Shown: positions 56,313 through 64,000 of the stretch, one piece after another
How positions within the stretch are numbered: position 1 is the first letter of the stretch
Layout of the letters: each line of letters starts with the position of its first letter
NCBI RefSeq assembly: GCF_003944755.1
Contig: NZ_RWGU01000047.1
Location: 1-64,000 of the forward strand
DNA length: 64,000 bases
Direction of reading: 5' to 3'
From: Rhodovulum robiginosum
Lineage (GTDB): Bacteria; Pseudomonadota; Alphaproteobacteria; Rhodobacterales; Rhodobacteraceae
Notes under the pieces: model-generated
What the model was told of the DNA's origin: nothing
Database searches by the model: none
The model's input: only the letters and a program-made list of their open reading frames with translations
Translations under genes and position numbers: made by a program

Positions 56313-57636
56313 TATCGCCCGGCCGCCGCCGCCGCTGCTGGGCCATGGCCGGGTCCTCAAGATCGCCCTGCCGATCGTGCTGTCGAACGCCACGGTTCCG
56401 ATCCTTGGCGCGGTCGATACCGGCGTGGTGGGCCAGCTTGGGCAGGCCGCGCCGATCGGCGCGGTCGGGATCGGCGCGATCATCCTGTCGGCGGTCTACT
56501 GGATTTTCGGCTTTTTGCGCATGGGCACCACCGGGCTGACCGCGCAGGCCTGGGGCGCACGCGACCACGCCGAGGTCGACGCGATGCTGTCGCGCGCACT
56601 GATGATCGGCCTTGCGGCGGGCTGTGCGATGATCGTGCTGCAACAGGCGATCTTCGCGGGCGCTTTCATGCTCTCGCCCGCCTCGGCCGAGGTCGAGGGT
56701 ATGGCGCGGCAATACATGGCCATCCGGGTCTGGTCGGCGCCCGCGGCGATCGCGATCTACGGTCTTACCGGGTGGCTGATCGCGCAGGAACGCACCAGCG
56801 CGGTGCTGGCGATACAGCTCTGGATGAACGGGCTCAATATCGGGCTGGACCTGTTGTTCGTGCTGGTCTTCGACTGGGGGGTGCCGGGCGTGGCGGTGGC
56901 CACCTTCCTGGCGGAATGGTCGGGGGCGGGGCTGGGGCTGTGGCTGTGCCGCGGCGCGTTCCGCGGGACCGCCTGGAAGGACTGGCCGCGGGTCTTCGAC
57001 CGGGCGCGGCTGCGCCACATGGCCAGCGTAAACACCGACATCCTGATCCGCTCGCTGCTGTTGCAGGCGATCTTCGTCTCGTTCCTGTTTCTCGGCGCCG
57101 ATTTCGGCGATGTGCCGCTGGCGGCCAACCAGATCCTGCTGCAATTTCTCGAAATCACCGCCTACGCGCTCGATGGTTTCGCCTTCGCCGCCGAGGCGCT
57201 GGTGGGGCAGGCGCTGGGCGCCAGGGAACGGCTGGCGTTGCGCCGGGCGGCGCTGATGACCTCGTTCTGGGGGCTTCTGGCCTGCGCCGGGCTGGCGCTG
57301 GCCTTCGCGGCTTTCGGCGGCGCGATCATCGACACGATGACCACGGCCGAGACGGTGCGCGCAGAGGCGCGGCTCTACCTGCATTACATGGTCGCCGCGC
57401 CGGTGGCGGGGGTGGCCGCGTGGATGCTGGACGGTATCTTCATCGGCGCCACGCGCTCGCGCGACATGCGCAACATGATGCTGTTGTCGGCGGCGATCTA
57501 CGCCGCCGCGGCGGCGGCGCTGGTGCCGGCCTTCGGCAATCACGGGCTCTGGATCGCCTTCCTGATCTCATTCGTGGCGCGCGGCATCACGCTGGGGCTG
57601 CGTTACCCCGCGCTCGAGGCGCAGGCCGCGGGGTAG
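56305..57636 (+). CDS. MATE-family multidrug/metabolite exporter
   Basis: 443 residues, twelve membrane helices, with VLSNATVPILGAVDTGVVGQLG at the start, FLRMGTTGLTAQAWGA and MWMDGIFIGATRS-type segment (AAWMLDGIFIGATRSRDMRN). Na+- or H+-driven exporter of cations or metabolites. Closest type by recollection is DinF/NorM-like. It overlaps the second thioesterase gene by 8 bp, an unusual linkage of CoA thioesterases and an exporter. Confidence 0.9.
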   Translation: MADIARPPPPLLGHGRVLKIALPIVLSNATVPILGAVDTGVVGQLGQAAPIGAVGIGAIILSAVYWIFGFLRMGTTGLTAQAWGARDHAEVDAMLSRALMIGLAAGCAMIVLQQAIFAGAFMLSPASAEVEGMARQYMAIRVWSAPAAIAIYGLTGWLIAQERTSAVLAIQLWMNGLNIGLDLLFVLVFDWGVPGVAVATFLAEWSGAGLGLWLCRGAFRGTAWKDWPRVFDRARLRHMASVNTDILIRSLLLQAIFVSFLFLGADFGDVPLAANQILLQFLEITAYALDGFAFAAEALVGQALGARERLALRRAALMTSFWGLLACAGLALAFAAFGGAIIDTMTTAETVRAEARLYLHYMVAAPVAGVAAWMLDGIFIGATRSRDMRNMMLLSAAIYAAAAAALVPAFGNHGLWIAFLISFVARGITLGLRYPALEAQAAG

Positions 57637-57753
57637 CGCCACGTTGTTCGGTGCGTTTCGCTGCAAGGCGGTGGCTCGCCTGGCCGGCGATCGGGACGTT
57701 CAGTATCGACAGGGAGCCTGTAGCGTTCGCCACCCCGACCGCCGCGCTCCCGA

Positions 57754-58374
57754 CTATTTCCGCAGTTCGATATTCCGCTCCTGGAACGCTGTCGTCGCGT
57801 TGGTGTGCGGATAGGGCTGATCCGGCACGGGGACCCCGAGGAACGCGCAGAGCGGCACCCAGCCGGAGCCGAGTTCATGCACCAGCAAACGGTCGGCCGG
57901 GATCGCCGACTTCACCTCGGCAGCATGTGCCTCGAACTCCGCCATCGCCCGCTCCTTGGTGTCGAAGCGGTCGCCGAGGAAGACCGTGATAAACTCCTGG
58001 ATCTGGCGCATATGCGGCGCGTCCGGCGGCATTTCGGTCTCTCGAAAGACCTTGATCGTCTTGCTGTAAGACTCGTACCAGTCGCCGGGATCGCGCATCG
58101 ACAGGATCACTTTCGCATCCGGGTACCGCTCCGCCGACTCGCGCCAGAAATGGGCGCCGGGCCAGTCGACCTGGGAGCGGTAGCCGTCGAACAGGAGGTC
58201 GAGATCGAGCTTTGCACCTCCGCAGAGATGCTCGTGCCACGGCTTCGCCTTTTCGGGATTGTCCCGGATTTCGTGCATGTGATGGCAGGGTCCGAAGCCG
58301 AGAACCGTCAACGCCTCGCGCATTGAATCCGTGCCGGTACGGCCAAGGCCCGCGCCGATAATATCCAGTGCCAT
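57754..58374 (-). CDS. Sulfotransferase family protein (Sulfotransfer_4-like)
   Basis: 206 residues. N-terminal MALDIIGAGLGRTGTDSMREAL gives the P-loop-like GRTGTDS, then SMRDPGDWYESYSKTI with the conserved Arg and Ser. It is a recognised bacterial sulfotransferase-like family of unproven activity. A strong CAGGAGG ribosome site (58384-58389) lies 9 nt upstream, and a perfect dyad ATCTCG-N3-CGAGAT at 58405-58419 precedes it, possibly an operator. It lies in an accessory-looking islet. Confidence 0.82.
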   Translation of the reverse strand: MALDIIGAGLGRTGTDSMREALTVLGFGPCHHMHEIRDNPEKAKPWHEHLCGGAKLDLDLLFDGYRSQVDWPGAHFWRESAERYPDAKVILSMRDPGDWYESYSKTIKVFRETEMPPDAPHMRQIQEFITVFLGDRFDTKERAMAEFEAHAAEVKSAIPADRLLVHELGSGWVPLCAFLGVPVPDQPYPHTNATTAFQERNIELRK

Positions 58375-58776
58375 TCTCAATTGCCTCCTGAAATGCGCCA
58401 ACCGATCTCGCGGCGAGATTGCTGCGGGACGCGGCAAGGCTTTGGTGAGTGTGGCCGATGCGCGTGTCTTTGCATAGGACCAGTGACCGGTGCCCGAAGT
58501 CCGTCTTGCGCTTTCAGCCCTGTGCGGCCGGGGTCCCGGCATTCGGCCGCCTTGGGACGATGAACGGCAGGCGTCGCCCGGGTGACGTCTGATGATGCCC
58601 CGATCATTGGGCGAGTGCATTGGAATCAGACGGGTTTCGCGGATGACCCGTTGCCGAGCGCGGCCCTGTCGGGCGTCGTCGCGCTGTCGCAGGGCGACAC
58701 CGTGGCCGCGGCCGCCATCAATGCCCTCCCCAAAATGAGCAATCTGGGCTACGCTCTTTGTGATCGGAGGAAAACC
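58375..58776. other. 402-bp divergent intergenic region
   Basis: No gene seen. It holds the dyad ATCTCG-CGG-CGAGAT (58405-58419) near the sulfotransferase start. An open frame running in from 58582 ahead of the next gene shows no coding character and lacks a ribosome site. Confidence 0.6.
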
Positions 58777-59259
58777 ATGACACCCGTTGTGCAAGCCTGC
58801 GCCGTGGCCGCGATCGCCTTTGGAACAGGGGCGGCGACGTTGAGCGCGATGAAGGACGATCTGGCTGACTTGGCGGTGCCGAGCGTTACGTGGGAGCCGG
58901 GTGCCGCACTTGACGGCCGCGTTTTCTACACGGAGGACACGATCGAGGAAACCGGTGAAGTGATGCACGATGAGTTGCGTTTCGTGAATGGCCGGTTCCA
59001 ATCCTCAAGGTGCCAACTCTACTGTGATTTCGGCTGGTCCGACTACAAGACCTGGGCCGAGGGCGACGTCATCCACTTCACCACGACGACCTATTGCCCC
59101 GACGCCCCGCACACCGTCGTCTGGTACGGCAAGGTGACAGGTGACCAAATGCGCTTCGACGGGACATGGACCACCCGGCGATGGTACTGGACGCGGCAAC
59201 TCAACGTTGCCGGACAAGGATCCGTCACACCGCACGACAGCGTGGCCAGTTCCGGGTGA
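58777..59259 (+). CDS. Exported protein of unknown function with paired cysteines
   Basis: 160 residues. Signal-like start MTPVVQACAVAAIAFGTGAATLSA, then a beta-rich body with FQSSRCQLYCDFGWSDYK and TTTTYCPDAPHTVVWYGKVTGD. The ATG at 58777 is preceded by CGGAGG. The Cys pair in RCQLYC plus the Cys in TYCPD could form a disulfide or a metal site. I recall related alphaproteobacterial proteins but no function. It reads into the next membrane protein with GTGA overlap. Confidence 0.7.
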   Translation: MTPVVQACAVAAIAFGTGAATLSAMKDDLADLAVPSVTWEPGAALDGRVFYTEDTIEETGEVMHDELRFVNGRFQSSRCQLYCDFGWSDYKTWAEGDVIHFTTTTYCPDAPHTVVWYGKVTGDQMRFDGTWTTRRWYWTRQLNVAGQGSVTPHDSVASSG

Positions 59260-59921
59260 GCGAGCAATCGCGGCCGCCCGGGACCCTCGGCCCGGTCAAG
59301 ATCGCGCTGCGCCTCGTGGGGCTTCTTGCGGTCGTGATCGCGGCGACCTGGGCGTCACACCTGCTGCGCGAGACGTTGAACCTGGAAATCATGCCAGAGA
59401 ACGAACAGCAGGTGCACCGGATGATCATGCTCGGATCGGTGGCCTACATAGGGCTCTTGGCGCTGCCCTTCGTGCCGGGGGCCGAGATCGGTCTCGCCAT
59501 GTTGACTGCATTCGGTGCGGCAATCGCCCCGCTGGTCTATGCATCGACAGTGGTGGCGATGATGCTGTCCTACACGGTGGGCCGCCTTTTGCCGGTCACG
59601 GCGCTGGCGCGTCTTTTGTCGGTCTTGCGGATGCGCCGCGCCGCCGCACTGGTGACGCGCGCCGCGCCACTGTCGCCCAGCGCTCGTCTGGCGATGCTGA
59701 TGGAAAACGCACCGCCCCGCACGGTCGGGCTTGCTTTGCGTCACCGTTACATCGCGCTTGTGCTTACGGTGAACATGCCCGGCAATGCCGTGATCGGTGG
59801 CGGCGGCGGGATCATGATGGTGGCAGGTCTGAGCGGGATCTTTGCACCGGTGCCGACGTTTCTTGCGATAGCAGTCGCGGTGTCACCGGTTCCGCTCGGC
59901 ATCGTGTTGCTGGGCGCTTGA
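59256..59921 (+). CDS. Polytopic membrane protein (VTT/DedA-like)
   Basis: 221 residues, about six hydrophobic segments, including LPFVPGAEIGLAMLTAFG, a proline-bearing turn similar to the TVP38/VTT family. Start is GTG at 59256, overlapping the upstream stop by 4 bp (GTGA), so the two are co-translated. VTT proteins are thought to move lipids or maintain membrane homeostasis; that is only a possibility here. Confidence 0.65.
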   Translation: MSEQSRPPGTLGPVKIALRLVGLLAVVIAATWASHLLRETLNLEIMPENEQQVHRMIMLGSVAYIGLLALPFVPGAEIGLAMLTAFGAAIAPLVYASTVVAMMLSYTVGRLLPVTALARLLSVLRMRRAAALVTRAAPLSPSARLAMLMENAPPRTVGLALRHRYIALVLTVNMPGNAVIGGGGGIMMVAGLSGIFAPVPTFLAIAVAVSPVPLGIVLLGA

Positions 59922-60560
59922 CCTCTGGGCCGCACGGTCCGCCACGCAGCAGCCAGAGCCCACCGCACCGAACGGCCGCTCGCGTTTGCTGTCTTTCGTG
60001 ACCGGCGCGGCGAGCTGTTGTTCCGAGCCCCAAGGGGGCACCCAGGTCGGTGAAAGGTTCTGCTCTCCCAGAAACGCGAGGGATGCAGGGAAGAACAGGC
60101 CGGTCGGAACGGTCCATGGTCGGGGGCAGGGCGCCGTCCCAACCGAGACGCCCATCCTTTCAGGTGCTGCAGGACCGACAGGGCCGCTGGGCAGCTTGTG
60201 GCGACAGGCCGTATTCATGCGCCCGCAGGCGCTATTTCGCTGACCGCCGGCGATTCATCTGCGCTGATTTCTCTTGGCGCAAGACTGCGAAAAGGCGACA
60301 GGCAATCACGCATCGCACAGGGGATTTTTTGGGATGTGGTCTTGGGGCTGCAGGCTGGCAAACAGCCGTTCGGCAAGCGAAACCCTGCGAAATCTTCGGT
60401 TTCCACGCGAACTCGTTCTTGCGTTGCAGACCGGCTTGCCTTGGTCTTTCGCCATGATGCCGCATCGCTGGGGCAAATCGCCCGTGCCCGGAGCGGTTGC
60501 ACGCGGGCGCGGCTTGGTGGACTCTGGGGCGGCGACCGGGCCAGCGCGAAAGGAAAACGC
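59922..60560. other. 639-bp non-coding gap before mtnA
   Basis: The longest gap in the window. Base composition drops in places (60241-60340, for example), and no frame on either strand gives a convincing gene: there is no ribosome site, and codon use is poor. It may be a decayed gene or regulatory DNA. The mtnA promoter should be within its last 200 bp, but no clear hexamers were recognised. Confidence 0.6.
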
Positions 60561-61655
60561 ATGAAAATCGACGGCACCCATTATCGCTCGATCTGGCGGA
60601 CGGCCGAGGGCCGGGTCGAGATCATCGACCAGCGCTGGCTGCCGCACGAGCTGCGCATCGTGGCGCTGGAGACGCGCGCCGATGTCGCCGCGGCGATCCG
60701 CGAGATGTGGGTGCGCGGCGCGCCCCTGATCGGGGCCACGGCGGCCTACGGGGTGGCGGTGCAGATGGCCCACGACCCGTCGGACGCGTCGCTGGCCGAA
60801 ACCTGGGAGGTGCTGCATGCCACCCGGCCCACGGCGATCAACCTGCGCTGGGCGCTCGACGAGATGAGGCGGATCTTGCAGCCCATGGCGCCCGCCGACC
60901 GGGCCGACGCGGCGTTCAGGCGCGCGGGCGAGATCTGCGACGAGGATGTCGAGATCAACCGGCGCATCGGCGAGAACGGCCTTGCCATCATCCGCGACAT
61001 CGCCGCGCGCAAGGGCGGGGGCCGGGTCAACGTGCTGACCCATTGCAATGCCGGGTGGCTGGCCACCGTCGACTGGGGCACCGCCACGTCACCGATCTAC
61101 CATGCGGTAGAGGCCGGCATCGACGTGCATGTCTTCGTCGACGAGACGCGGCCGCGCAACCAGGGCGCGCACCTGACCGCCTGGGAGATGAACCATCACG
61201 GCGTCAGCCACGACCTGATCGTGGACAACGCCGGCGGGCACCTGATGCAGCATGGCGAGGTCGACCTGTGCATCGTCGGCACCGACCGCACCACGGCGCG
61301 CGGCGACGTGTGCAACAAGATCGGTACCTATCTCAAGGCGCTGGCGGCACAGGCCAACGGCGTGCCCTTTTACGTGGCGCTTCCCTCGCCGACGATCGAC
61401 TGGACGGTGTCGGACGGGGTGCGCGAGATCCCGATCGAGGAGCGTGGGCAGGACGAGGTCACCCATGTGCAGGGCCGGCTGGAAGATGGGCGCATCGGTC
61501 ATGTGCTGATCTCTCCCGACGGGACGCCGGCGCGCAACCCCGCCTTCGACGTGACGCCGGCGGCGCTGGTGACCGGGCTGATCACCGAGCGCGGCGTCGC
61601 CGAGGCCAGCGCCGCGGGGCTGGCCGCGATGTTCGCGGAGCGGGCAGTGGGGTAG
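60561..61655 (+). CDS. mtnA: S-methyl-5-thioribose-1-phosphate isomerase
   Basis: 364 residues. Converts methylthioribose-1-phosphate to methylthioribulose-1-phosphate in methionine salvage; eIF2B-like fold. [18 protein letters not shown] at the start, [19 protein letters not shown] with the catalytic Cys region, and [22 protein letters not shown] with the catalytic Asp. ATG at 60561 gives family length. Other methionine salvage genes are not in the window. Confidence 0.95.
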   Translation: MKIDGTHYRSIWRTAEGRVEIIDQRWLPHELRIVALETRADVAAAIREMWVRGAPLIGATAAYGVAVQMAHDPSDASLAETWEVLHATRPTAINLRWALDEMRRILQPMAPADRADAAFRRAGEICDEDVEINRRIGENGLAIIRDIAARKGGGRVNVLTHCNAGWLATVDWGTATSPIYHAVEAGIDVHVFVDETRPRNQGAHLTAWEMNHHGVSHDLIVDNAGGHLMQHGEVDLCIVGTDRTTARGDVCNKIGTYLKALAAQANGVPFYVALPSPTIDWTVSDGVREIPIEERGQDEVTHVQGRLEDGRIGHVLISPDGTPARNPAFDVTPAALVTGLITERGVAEASAAGLAAMFAERAVG

Positions 61656-61735
61656 GCGGTCCGCCCCTCCGATCCGACCCGATGGGCGCAGCTCGACTTG
61701 GGGTGCGGCGCGGTGTCGTGTGGGTGGGTCGCCGC

Positions 61736-62782
61736 TCAGTCCGGCTGGAACCCGGCGATCAGCCGCCGCAGCCCCAGATAGGCGCCGGCGCAGATCGCGA
61801 TCAGCGTGACCGGGGCGGAATAGGCGAGCGTGGCAAAGGCGGTGACGCCCTGGCCCACGGAACACCCCAGCGCGACCACGCCGCCGATGCCCATCAACGC
61901 CGCGCCGCCGACCTGTCGGCCCAGTTCGCGCGGGTCTTCGCAGGCTTCCCAGCGGAAGGTGCCCTTGCGGAGCGAGCCCAGCCAGGCGCCCAGCAGCACC
62001 CCCAAGACCGACCCCACCGAAAAGGACAGCCCGCCGGCCGACGAGGTCATCAGCCACATCAGCGTGCGCCCGAGCGGCGCGGTAAATGTATGCCCCTCGA
62101 CCGGCACCGCGCCCAGGCTGGCCGCGTACAATGCCGACGTGCCCCAGAGCGCCCCGGCGATGGCCAGTCCGGCGCCCGCGCTCCAGGCAATGCGCGCGGG
62201 CTCTTCCCTCAACGGGCGATAGCTGAGCGCCCAGCCGAAGAAGGCGAGCGAGACCAGTGCCGCGAATGCCAGCGGCGGCAGGCCAAGCTGATCGCGCACC
62301 AGATGCGCAAACCCCTGCATCCCGCCCGAGGGCACCTGCGGAAAGGCCCAGTCGCGCAGCGGCGCGAGCGGACCCGACAGCGTGACGAAGCCGAAGATCG
62401 AGATCACCACGACGATCACCAGCGAGCGCAGGTCGCCGCCGCCGAAGCGGGCCAGCGCCCCAAAGCCGCAATTGCCCGCCAGCGCCATGCCGTAGCCGAA
62501 GGCGAGCCCGCCGAGGATGCTGGCCAGCGGCATCCACGCGACGGCGTGATAGGCGGTCTCGCCGAGGTTGACCTGGCCCAGCGCGGCCAGAAGGTAGGTG
62601 GCCAGCACGCCCGTCCCCAGCACCACGCCCCACATGCGGAGCCGGCGCTGGTCCTGTCCGTAGATCGCGGCCTCGATGGCGCCCAGCGTGCAGAACTCGC
62701 CCAGCCGCGCGGCCAGGCCCAGCACAGTGCCGGTGATCAGGCCAATCAGCGCAGCCCAGGCGCCAACCGGAATGATGTCCAT
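61736..62782 (-). CDS. soxT: YeeE/YedE-family sulfur transporter (SoxT/TsuA-like)
   Basis: 348 residues, nine or so membrane helices. It carries the three cysteine motifs of thiosulfate transporters of this family: GEFCTLGAIE, LAGNCGFGALARFGGGD and ALGCSVGQGVTAF. It likely brings thiosulfate or related sulfur compounds in. It lies downstream of soxR on the same strand; in Paracoccus a similar gene (soxT) adjoins soxRS, from which the name is taken provisionally. Confidence 0.85.
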   Translation of the reverse strand: MDIIPVGAWAALIGLITGTVLGLAARLGEFCTLGAIEAAIYGQDQRRLRMWGVVLGTGVLATYLLAALGQVNLGETAYHAVAWMPLASILGGLAFGYGMALAGNCGFGALARFGGGDLRSLVIVVVISIFGFVTLSGPLAPLRDWAFPQVPSGGMQGFAHLVRDQLGLPPLAFAALVSLAFFGWALSYRPLREEPARIAWSAGAGLAIAGALWGTSALYAASLGAVPVEGHTFTAPLGRTLMWLMTSSAGGLSFSVGSVLGVLLGAWLGSLRKGTFRWEACEDPRELGRQVGGAALMGIGGVVALGCSVGQGVTAFATLAYSAPVTLIAICAGAYLGLRRLIAGFQPD

Positions 62783-62819
62783 CTTGCCTCCCCGCCGGGG
62801 GCCGGGCGTGGCCCGACGC

Positions 62820-63233
62820 CTAGCCTTTGGTCTTTGCCGGCGGCGCGGTCTCGCCGCCGCAGAACATTTCGTACATCAGATCGAGGATGCGCCGCGCCTT
62901 GTCGTCGGACAGCGAATAGTAGATCGCCTTGCCCTCGCGCCGGTGCGACACCAGCCCTTCGAGCCTGAGGCGGGCCAATTGCTGGCTGACCGCGGCCTGG
63001 CGCGAGGACAGCAGGTTTTCCAGCTCGGTCACGGTCTTTTCACCTGTCGACAGGTGGCACAGGATCATCAGCCGCCCCTCGTGCGAGAGCGCCTTTAGAA
63101 ACCCCGACGCGCTTTCGGCGTGGTGCATCATGTCGTCGGCCTGGATCTCGCCTTTGCCCTCGATCTTGTCGGGGTCGGCCGGCGGACCGGATCCGTTGGG
63201 GTGCGCTGCATCTGCTGTCATGATTGCCGTCAT
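62820..63233 (-). CDS. soxR: ArsR-family persulfide-type repressor (SoxR/SqrR/BigR group)
   Basis: 137 residues. ArsR wHTH: ESASGFLKALSHEGRLMILCHLSTGEKTV with Cys in MILCHL, SSRQAAVSQQLARLRLEGLVSHRREGKAIYYSL, and the second Cys in MYEMFCGG. These two cysteines match the SqrR/BigR/SoxR sensors that form a tetrasulfide on sulfide exposure and release DNA. Between a soxT-like and a GlcG-family gene, it probably represses the sox genes. Start at 63233; an alternative at 63221 would shorten the N-terminus. Confidence 0.88.
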   Translation of the reverse strand: MTAIMTADAAHPNGSGPPADPDKIEGKGEIQADDMMHHAESASGFLKALSHEGRLMILCHLSTGEKTVTELENLLSSRQAAVSQQLARLRLEGLVSHRREGKAIYYSLSDDKARRILDLMYEMFCGGETAPPAKTKG

Positions 63234-63238
63234 TGGGG

Positions 63239-63739
63239 TCAGAACCCCATCAGTTGTTCCTCGATGGCGGCGATGCCTTCTCGCGCGCATGCGTCGTCAA
63301 GATCGGGGCCCGGAGCGCCCGACACGCCGATGCCGGCGACCAGCGAGCCCGCGGCCTCGATCGGCACGCCGCCGCCCAGCGCCAGCGGCTCGCTCAGGTC
63401 GCGGATGCCGGAAAAGATCGTGCCCGGTGCCGTCAGTTCGCCCAGCGCCAGCGTATCGGTGCGGAAGCTGACCGAGGTCCAGGCCTTGCGGCGGGCGGTT
63501 TCCTCGACATGGGCGCCGGCGAAGCGGTCGCGCACGAAGGCCTGCATGGTGCCGAACCGGTCGACCACCGCGACGCCCACCTGATAGCCCTCGCCCCGGC
63601 AGTATTCCATCGCCGCCACGGCGGCCTCGAGCGCCACCTCGGGCTTGAGCGCCTGGAATGTCACGAAGGCGCCCTCGTCCTGCGCCTGGGCCGACCCTGC
63701 CGTCAGCGCAAGCGCTGCGGCACATACCATTTTTCTCAT
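63239..63739 (-). CDS. GlcG/HbpS-family protein with signal peptide
   Basis: 166 residues. Signal peptide (MRKMVCAAALALTAGSAQAQ), then a GlcG/HbpS domain (DUF336): GVAVVDRFGTMQAFVRDRFAG, then PLALGGGVPIEAAGSLVAGIGVSGAPG. HbpS-type proteins bind heme in other bacteria. Its start overlaps the soxS stop (ATGA at 63736-63739), and its stop is 5 bp from soxR, so it is translated within the sox transcript. Its role in sulfur oxidation is not known. Confidence 0.85.
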   Translation of the reverse strand: MRKMVCAAALALTAGSAQAQDEGAFVTFQALKPEVALEAAVAAMEYCRGEGYQVGVAVVDRFGTMQAFVRDRFAGAHVEETARRKAWTSVSFRTDTLALGELTAPGTIFSGIRDLSEPLALGGGVPIEAAGSLVAGIGVSGAPGPDLDDACAREGIAAIEEQLMGF

Positions 63740-64000
63740 CCTTCGACTCCTCCCTTTTCGATGAGGGACTGTTCCCATTCGGGTTGCTCTCGCAGCATTT
63801 TCCCGATCAGTCCCCAGAAAAAATCCTCTCCCGGGTAACCTTCCAGCCGGTCGATCTCGACGCCGTCGCGCAACAGCACGAATGTCGGGGTGAAGACCGG
63901 CTTCGACTTGATCGACAGGCCCTCGGGCAGGGGCCCGCGCAGGTCGATCGTCATCAGGGGCGCAACGGCGGCCTCGGGCGTCTTCGGATAGATCGGCCCG
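63736..64000 (-). CDS. soxS: SoxS-type thioredoxin-like protein, C-terminal part (cut by window edge)
   Basis: The visible part, 87 residues, ends in a stop at 63736-63738. It reads GPIYPKTPEAAVAPLMTIDL, then GLSIKSKPVFTPTFVLLRDG and YPGEDFFWGLIGKML, which matches the C-terminal half of SoxS (periplasmic thioredoxin that keeps SoxY active). The cis-Pro region is KPVFTPTFVL. The CXXC and signal peptide lie beyond the right edge. soxS-soxR order agrees with the Paracoccus sox locus, so the main sox genes are expected to the right. Confidence 0.8.
   Translation of the reverse strand, partial: GPIYPKTPEAAVAPLMTIDLRGPLPEGLSIKSKPVFTPTFVLLRDGVEIDRLEGYPGEDFFWGLIGKMLREQPEWEQSLIEKGGVEG

Noticed and set aside
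60198-60560. N-terminal extension of mtnA
   Set aside because: The MtnA family starts at MKIDG (60561), which has an AGGAAA ribosome site; the upstream part shows no coding signal.

Overview
The window is a chromosomal stretch of a high-GC alphaproteobacterium. Gene content points to the Rhodobacterales (Rhodobacteraceae/Roseobacter group): a purL-bolA-grxD cluster, tkt next to gap, zapA with a coiled-coil partner, a GTA-type endolysin/holin pair, a fused indolepyruvate ferredoxin oxidoreductase, a SoxR/SoxS-type sulfur oxidation locus and a Mur/Fur-type box before a putative manganese transporter. This assignment rests on protein features and gene order, not on a search. Coding density is about 90%. 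No rRNA, tRNA, CRISPR array, transposase or integrase was seen.

Layout. 1-7.6 kb: start of gap, tkt, the coiled-coil/zapA pair, a membrane protein, grxD, bolA and purL. 7.8-13.5 kb: a DMT transporter; an LsrB/VtlR-like LysR gene with a probable small RNA downstream of it; and, divergently, the 1133-residue indolepyruvate oxidoreductase. 13.6-20.7 kb: an acyltransferase, murI and argC, then a cytochrome c maturation cluster (ccmE, ccmF, ccmH) interrupted by the endolysin/holin pair. 20.8-28 kb: an enoyl-CoA hydratase, then a minus-strand train (MoxR ATPase, GNAT, DUF2927 lipoprotein, 54-residue membrane protein, VWA protein, M24-fold protein, M48 protease). 28-34.3 kb: dksA, an FAD monooxygenase, xthA, an unknown protein, an HI0933-type flavoprotein, a cytochrome b/c' pair and an ErpA-type Fe-S protein. 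34.4-42.8 kb: dgt, a CPA2 antiporter, argS, then the overlapping SPOR-nagZ-scpA-scpB set and a 69-residue protein. 42.8-46.8 kb: a DODA dioxygenase/DoxX pair with a divergent LysR, a sulfotransferase and a degenerate Hint protein. 46.7-54.1 kb: a beta-oxidation block (fadB-type, thiolase, GST, acyl-CoA dehydrogenase) with two MerR regulators. 54.1-57.6 kb: an MntX-like transporter, two hotdog thioesterases and a MATE exporter. 57.7-60.6 kb: a loose, accessory-looking islet. 60.6-64 kb: mtnA and the edge of a sox cluster (soxT-like, soxR, a GlcG-family gene, soxS partial).

Most of the window is housekeeping and catabolic. The signals most worth following are: the candidate AbcR-like sRNA beside the LsrB/VtlR-type regulator; the GTA-type lysis cassette, whose start codon follows directly on an intrinsic terminator; the MoxR-VWA-lipoprotein-small membrane protein locus; four dyads between lysR and the oxidoreductase; a MerR-type operator promoter; and a four-copy intergenic element arranged as inverted pairs. 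I found no clear wholly new defence or mobile system.
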